Origin: Misgurnus anguillicaudatus
Lineage: Eukaryota; Chordata; Actinopteri; Cypriniformes; Cobitidae
NCBI RefSeq assembly: GCF_027580225.2
Contig: NC_073346.2
Location: forward strand, 10,380,001 to 10,444,000
Direction of reading: 5' to 3'
Length of the DNA: 64,000 bases
A program made the position numbers and the translations under genes. Every line of letters starts with the position of its first letter. Position 1 is the first letter of the stretch. This document shows, one piece after another, positions 59,832 through 64,000 of this stretch. The notes beneath the pieces were generated by a model that saw nothing but the letters and a program-made list of their open reading frames with translations, was not told where the DNA came from and did no database searches.

Positions 59832-60989
59832 CTAATCACTGAAAAAGTTAATTATTCTGCCCTCTTCCCACTCCAGAGCTTTAGTTATTGCCACTATCTC
59901 TGCTCTTTGAGCTGACTGCAGGTCCTGTAAAGGTTCTGCTATCAGTATTTCAATCTCTTCCAGTGCTGCAATGCCTATGCCTAACCTCAGCACACCACAT
60001 GAATCTCTGAAACAACATCCATCTGAAAACACCATAATTTCCTCCGTAATGATGTGTGTCAACAAATCTGGTCTAATTTTCTTTTCCCTTTTCACAATCA
60101 TGCAACAGTCATGGAGTTCTCCTTCTGTCCAATATGAGGCCATGTTTATACCCTCATGTGTGAAAACCAAATTTGGTTGTGCAAGAGTTTTCCCACCGTC
60201 TCTAAGAGTGGAAAGTGTAAATGATGACGAATTCACATAAGGCAGAATGGGTGTGTTCCAATTAGAATCGGCGTACTCTAAAACCCCTGCAGTTAACAAA
60301 CCTTCAATAGTATCTTTGATACCTTCCTCCGCTTTTGGTTTGTATTGAGGTCTCCAAATTGGATCATCACATGTCAGCTCGAAAGATATTTCTGGGTAAT
60401 TTTTACAAAACCCTACATCTGTGGGACTCTGTGTCCATAATTGGTTGGGCAAACTTTTCAATATTACTTCAGCATCCTCAAGATCACTTTTCTCCCTACC
60501 ATGCCATCTTGTGAGCCATTCGTTTTCCAAAACTACAGTGTCTTGTGTTTCCTGTGTGATCAAATAATACCCTGAGCTAGGTGAGTATTTTACACCAGGA
60601 AGTTGGGTTTCTCTCCAATCTGTCAAATTTATGCCCTTCTTTACCATTGGTCCTAGGTCTTTAGCTTGGTGTTCGGGGTGTACAAGTAATGATATATGAG
60701 GTGATGCCTCCTCCCTCATTCTATACCATTGTTCCTGTTTTGGGGTAAGTTGTATTATACCTGTCACTCCCTCTTTTCCTATCATTATTCCCATCCCAAA
60801 AATGTTCCATTGTTCTCCTGCTATGTTATCAAATTGTTCTTGGTACCAATACTCTTGGGTTCTATCATAAAACAAAGTAACATGCAGTGGATCTAGTAAC
60901 TGGGTGTATGGTCCTAATGATAATATCCAGGGTTCCCATTGAGAGTACAGATCGTTCAGGGTGTTCCCAGAGTCTCCCAGAAGCACCAT
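59832..60989 (-). pseudogene. Pol fragment: pre-RT 2H-like region, RT stub, RNase H
   Basis: A 385-codon open frame. Residues 1-205 precede RT and have two motifs spaced 62 residues apart, LHVTLFYD (His36) and PHISLLVH (His98), the H-x-[T/S]-hydrophobic pattern of 2H phosphoesterases. Residues ~207-250 are the RT fingers start (DDPIWRPQYKPKAEEGI, NTPILP). The palm with its YxDD is deleted in frame, joining residue 250 to a late RT/connection piece. RNase H begins at about residue 320 with FSDGCCFRDSCG, then QRAEIVAI and FFSD, the Asp-Glu-Asp set. A premature TAG directly follows that last Asp. Confidence 0.75.
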
Positions 60990-61440
60990 CCCCCAATAAA
61001 TGTTAGCTCCCTGTGGAGAGGTGTTTGCAGAAAGTAATCATTGTCCATGTGTTCTTCTTATGGTCATGGTGGAATAGTTCATGGTAATACCATTTTTCAG
61101 GGTTACTATAATCCCCTCTGGGCTGCACAGGATTTTAGCTCAGAGTTTCACTAGCAAGTCTCTTCCCAACAAATTTGTTGGTGAGGAACATGACAGCAGA
61201 AAAGAATGAGTCAGTGATTGTCTTTGCATGCATTGCACTGAGTTCTTTGGAGAATGGCAGTCTCGTTAAAGCCCCGGAAAACCCCCTTACTTCAGTGGTT
61301 TTGTCTGAAATAAGATTTTTTGTAAGTTCAGTGTGGAGTATATTGCCCCAGTGTCCACTAGGAATTCAACAGGACATGTGTTCACCTCAAAAGTCAGCAA
61401 GGGTTCCGCCCTAACCCTGCTGAGGTTATTCCGTGGGCTG
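60990..61440 (-). pseudogene. Retroviral aspartic protease remnant
   Basis: Minus strand shows LVDTGA at 61344-61361, the catalytic Asp-Thr-Gly, preceded by TFEVNTCPVEF and followed by YSTLNLQ. A stop and frameshift lie shortly after (near 61285). A second stop lies near 61140. Confidence 0.75.
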
Positions 61441-61575
61441 TCTCAGTACCACTCCCCTTCCCCTCCAGTGGACAAAGGGTACTGGGAGGGTCTGTGTGGA
61501 GCTTTCTCCATGATAGGGGCCGTGTGTGTTATGGCCTCTTCCCCTCTATGGTCTTTGTTGGGGTCTGTTAACAGG

Positions 61576-61791
61576 TTACTGACACTCACGAGCGAAGTGT
61601 CCCAGTCGACCACAACGGAAACACTCTTCCTGATACTGCACTCTTCCACTCCCCCTAACGTAGTACCCACCCCTACCCCTATTGGAGTAATACATTGGTC
61701 TTTGGGTGGTTCTTTCCCACTTCACATTTGATGGGTGAAATTCCTGTTCTGTATTGTGTCTCTGGGGGGCTTTCATATCCTGAAATACCAT
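61576..61791 (-). pseudogene. Nucleocapsid with CCHC zinc knuckle
   Basis: An Arg/Gly-rich stretch (YYSNRGRGGYYVRGSGR) leads to CFRCGRLGHFARECQ, a standard C-x2-C-x4-H-x4-C knuckle at about 61576-61620. This would bind the genomic RNA. A frame break lies just past the knuckle and another before the start, near 61800. Confidence 0.8.
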
Positions 61792-61808
61792 TTGTTTATC
61801 CTTTTTTT

Positions 61809-62159
61809 TTACCTTTTTTCGTCATTTATTTTAGATCTGGCTTCCTGCAACTGTAATTTTAACAACTGTTTTTGTAGTTCCTCTACTTCTCCTACCTTTT
61901 CTTTATCCTTTTCTTTCACCCTAGACATGTGATGAAGGAAATGTCGTTCCCAGACCTCACATTCAGGGCCCGGTAAGTCGGGGTTGGATTTTATTTCATC
62001 CTTTACAGATTTAGTAGTCCCTTCCAATACAGCCGCTCTGAACATTTGTTCCTGTATTTTGTCTGAATGTGGGTGAGCCCCGGTTTGCTCTTCCCATTCC
62101 CCTTTGCATCTGCTTGGGTATGCTGTGTAGTGGCAAAAGGTCTTAGCTTGAATCTTCAT
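61809..62159 (-). pseudogene. Gag C-terminal capsid part
   Basis: A 116-codon frame contains FRAAVLEGTTKSVKDEI and NPDLPGPECEVWERHF, then a charged helix (SRVKEKDKEKVGEVEELQKQ) as at the end of gammaretrovirus-like capsids. It begins only ~10 bases from the LTR edge, so the leader and the first part of gag are deleted; its Met is unlikely to be the native start. Confidence 0.7.
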
Positions 62160-62164
62160 AAGAA

Positions 62165-62372
62165 AAAATACTCAGGAGACAAAGTTTCCAGGTGCCAAAC
62201 AAAAATTACTTTATTCGCTCGAGCCAACAAAGTGAGACAATCCACACCTCTCAAAGAGGTGCTCAAAGATCACCTGCCCTCCCAACATCTGACTCCATTT
62301 TTATACAGTAAGATCAAACACTTCTTGTCTGAGATGACGTATACTCTTCTATTTGGTCTCGGTCTGCCACAA
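62165..62372 (-). promoter_or_regulatory. Retroviral LTR (U3-R-U5)
   Basis: Minus strand reads TGTGGCAGACC near 62372, then a TATA box GTATAAAAATGG (62296-62307), a polyadenylation signal AATAAA (62210-62215) and CACCTGGAAACTTTGTCTCC. TATA followed by AATAAA ~85 bases later is the usual LTR order. The 5' limit may extend further, to about 62520. Confidence 0.6.
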
Positions 62373-62864
62373 TTAATGTATTTGTTTGATGTAGCAAAAG
62401 TGTAGCTGAATCCTTCCTCACATCTAAAATGATATACGTATTCTGCTTATTGGTTCTCATGGCCACTCCCAATTCGCAAAATTAAGAAAATAAACATGAT
62501 GCGTGTTTTGTTCTCTCTCCCTCAGTGAAGTACTTTCAGAAACACGTCAGAAAAATTAACTGTAACTTAAGGATTTCTTGTCATATAAACAAAAGATACA
62601 TATCTACATGCTTGGAATGTCTGCTTTTGGAAGATGTAAGTGAAATCGAAATCAAATATTGTAATTCGTTGTTAACTGTGTTAGAAGAGGGAGATGTACC
62701 GTCTTTCTCGTGTTCCTGCATTATCTATAATGAGCCACGCCCCGCTCCATTGAAGAGAAGAGCAGAGATCATCCATATTCATTAGTCAACCCCAGTCAAT
62801 GGAGACTCTGTCTCTGTAGCCATTCAATGCTGTGTTGAGTTTTAATCCAAGTGTTGGTGACATG
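62373..62864. other. No gene recognised
   Basis: The 86-codon plus-strand ORF at 62525-62785 has no motif. It may include outer U3 sequence. Confidence 0.35.
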
Positions 62865-63460
62865 ACATCTACTTGTTTACTCAGACTGTAACTTAAGTTA
62901 TCTCCAGACGCGAGTGTGTGTGCTTCATCAAACAGACGCGATCGACGTCCAAACGCACACACAAATACCTCATATTTGACGCGCTTTGTGGTATCATTAT
63001 AAGATATGCGATTGTAAACATCACATCTACTTGTTTACTCGCGCCTAAAGTTATCTCCAAACAGACGCGAGTGCGTGTGCTTCGTCAGTGACGCGATGTC
63101 CAAACGCACACACAAACACGATGCCTCATTTTGACGCGCTTTGTGGTATTCTTATAAAAGGTGCCATTGCAAACATCACATCTACTTGTTTACTCGCGCA
63201 TAAAGTTATCTCCAAAAAGACGCGAGTGTGTGCTTCGTCAGTGTGACGGGATCGAGGTCCAAACGCACACAAAAACACAAGGTGCCTCATATTTGACGCG
63301 CTTTGTGGTAAAATTATAAAGTATGCTCTCTCGCCTGTAAATACAAGTTATCTCCAGGCGCTTATGTTTTCTTTGTGCTTTCGTCAGACGCGGTTGATGA
63401 CCAAACGCACACACAAACACACAATGCCTCATATTTGACGCACTTTTGTATTAAGACAGA
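62865..63460. repeat. Tandem array, four ~155-bp units
   Basis: Units start near 62865, 63023, 63178 and 63325. Each has TCTACTTGTTTACTCGCG (lost in unit 4), AAGTTATCTCCA, GACGCGAGTG, CCAAACGCACACACAAA and TTTGACGCGCTTTGTGGT. CpG is frequent compared with the AT-rich flanks. Confidence 0.92.
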
Positions 63461-64000
63461 TCTAAACACATCTAAAACCCTTTTTGTTCACGTATATCTC
63501 TGCACGGTAAGTTTATTTAACGCAGGATCACGCATGGGAAGGAATTTATTTTGTGTTGCTTTCACAAACAAACACGTAACAAGGCGTCGTCTTACTGCCT
63601 AAAGGCTCATTAGCCTATGCAGCTCATTATGCAAGTGTTTTGTTCTTCAGCTGTCAACACAGACTATTCAAGAGCTTCCAGCCTCCTTGCATATTGCCTT
63701 CCTAACCAAAAAGTGACTTTGAAATTGTAAATCAATATTAATGTCTTATGTAAATGAGTAAGCAGAATGATTTTCACATCATTTTAAAGAAAAAACTCTA
63801 GACTACTAGATCCTGTTTTGAAAAGTCTTGGGAAAACATGTTTAGTATGGGTTTTTTTGACTTATATCAGTCACTTAAAAATTTAGCTTTTTCAAAAGCC
63901 ACGCATAAACATTTTTCTCTCAAAAATACAAACATGTACATACATGTTGATCATATAATATAGTAGCCCAGTTTGTGCTGAACACAGTGTTATAAGACTT
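63461..64000. other. No gene recognised
   Basis: AT-rich sequence without a coding or repeat signal that I can identify. Confidence 0.4.

Larger units (their letters stand above)
58164..62500 (-). mobile_element. Endogenous retrovirus remnant with macro domain
   Basis: Minus-strand order: LTR (about 62165-62372), gag C-terminal part, zinc knuckle, protease, pre-RT region, truncated RT, RNase H, integrase, macro domain. Leader, matrix and most of capsid are missing between the LTR and gag. No envelope gene and no 3' LTR were found. Several frameshifts, stops and a large RT deletion make it defective. It is a retrovirus-like fish element; the genus was not settled. Confidence 0.8.

Overview
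The window is eukaryotic and almost certainly from a teleost fish, probably a cypriniform. That is inferred from the repeat content: L2-clade LINEs with an SGNH-esterase ORF1, a Gypsy element with a PR-INT arrangement, a Penelope-like element with a GIY-YIG nuclease, a fish-type endogenous retrovirus, and very many hAT, TTAA-target and CACT-terminal DNA transposons. No bacterial gene, operon, CRISPR array, tRNA or rRNA was seen.

Layout. 1-6.2 kb: a dead LINE fragment, then worn DNA-transposon pieces. 6.2-13.3 kb: minus-strand L2 copy A, split by a 276-bp TTAA MITE, a 305-bp hairpin MITE and a 4-kb TIR element that itself holds a hAT. 13.3-17.6 kb: mostly unrecognised. 17.6-21.7 kb: L2 copy B, longer and uninterrupted, whose matching stretches act as empty sites for copy A. 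22.5-26.2 kb: a four-level nest of DNA transposons. 28.6-35.9 kb: a minus-strand Gypsy remnant invaded by a Penelope-like element and three MITEs. 36.2-42.7 kb: separate hAT and TTAA elements and a third LINE. 42.7-45.3 kb: a diverged ~140-bp tandem array. 46.2-46.8 kb: a perfect-period 30-bp minisatellite. 47.4-53.5 kb: a 6.1-kb hAT containing further nested elements, one of which carries a gene fragment.

The only convincing intact host gene is a small PLAAT/HRASLS-type (LRAT-fold) phospholipase-acyltransferase gene on the minus strand, 55025-56356. It has four coding exons with consistent phases, 156 codons, the His-His-Cys catalytic set and a C-terminal hydrophobic anchor. A mariner remnant adjoins its last exon.

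58.2-62.4 kb is a broken minus-strand endogenous retrovirus: LTR, gag end, zinc knuckle, protease, a pre-RT region, a truncated RT, RNase H, integrase, then a macro domain where an envelope gene would be expected. The pre-RT region has paired H-x-[T/S]-L motifs like 2H phosphoesterases. A retroelement pairing a 2H-like domain with a TARG1-like macro domain is the most unusual coding content in the window. A 155-bp tandem array lies upstream of the LTR.

Many transposon boundaries are fixed by exact 8-bp (hAT), TTAA or 2-bp target duplications read directly from the sequence. Family names rest on recalled motifs and were not searched against a database.
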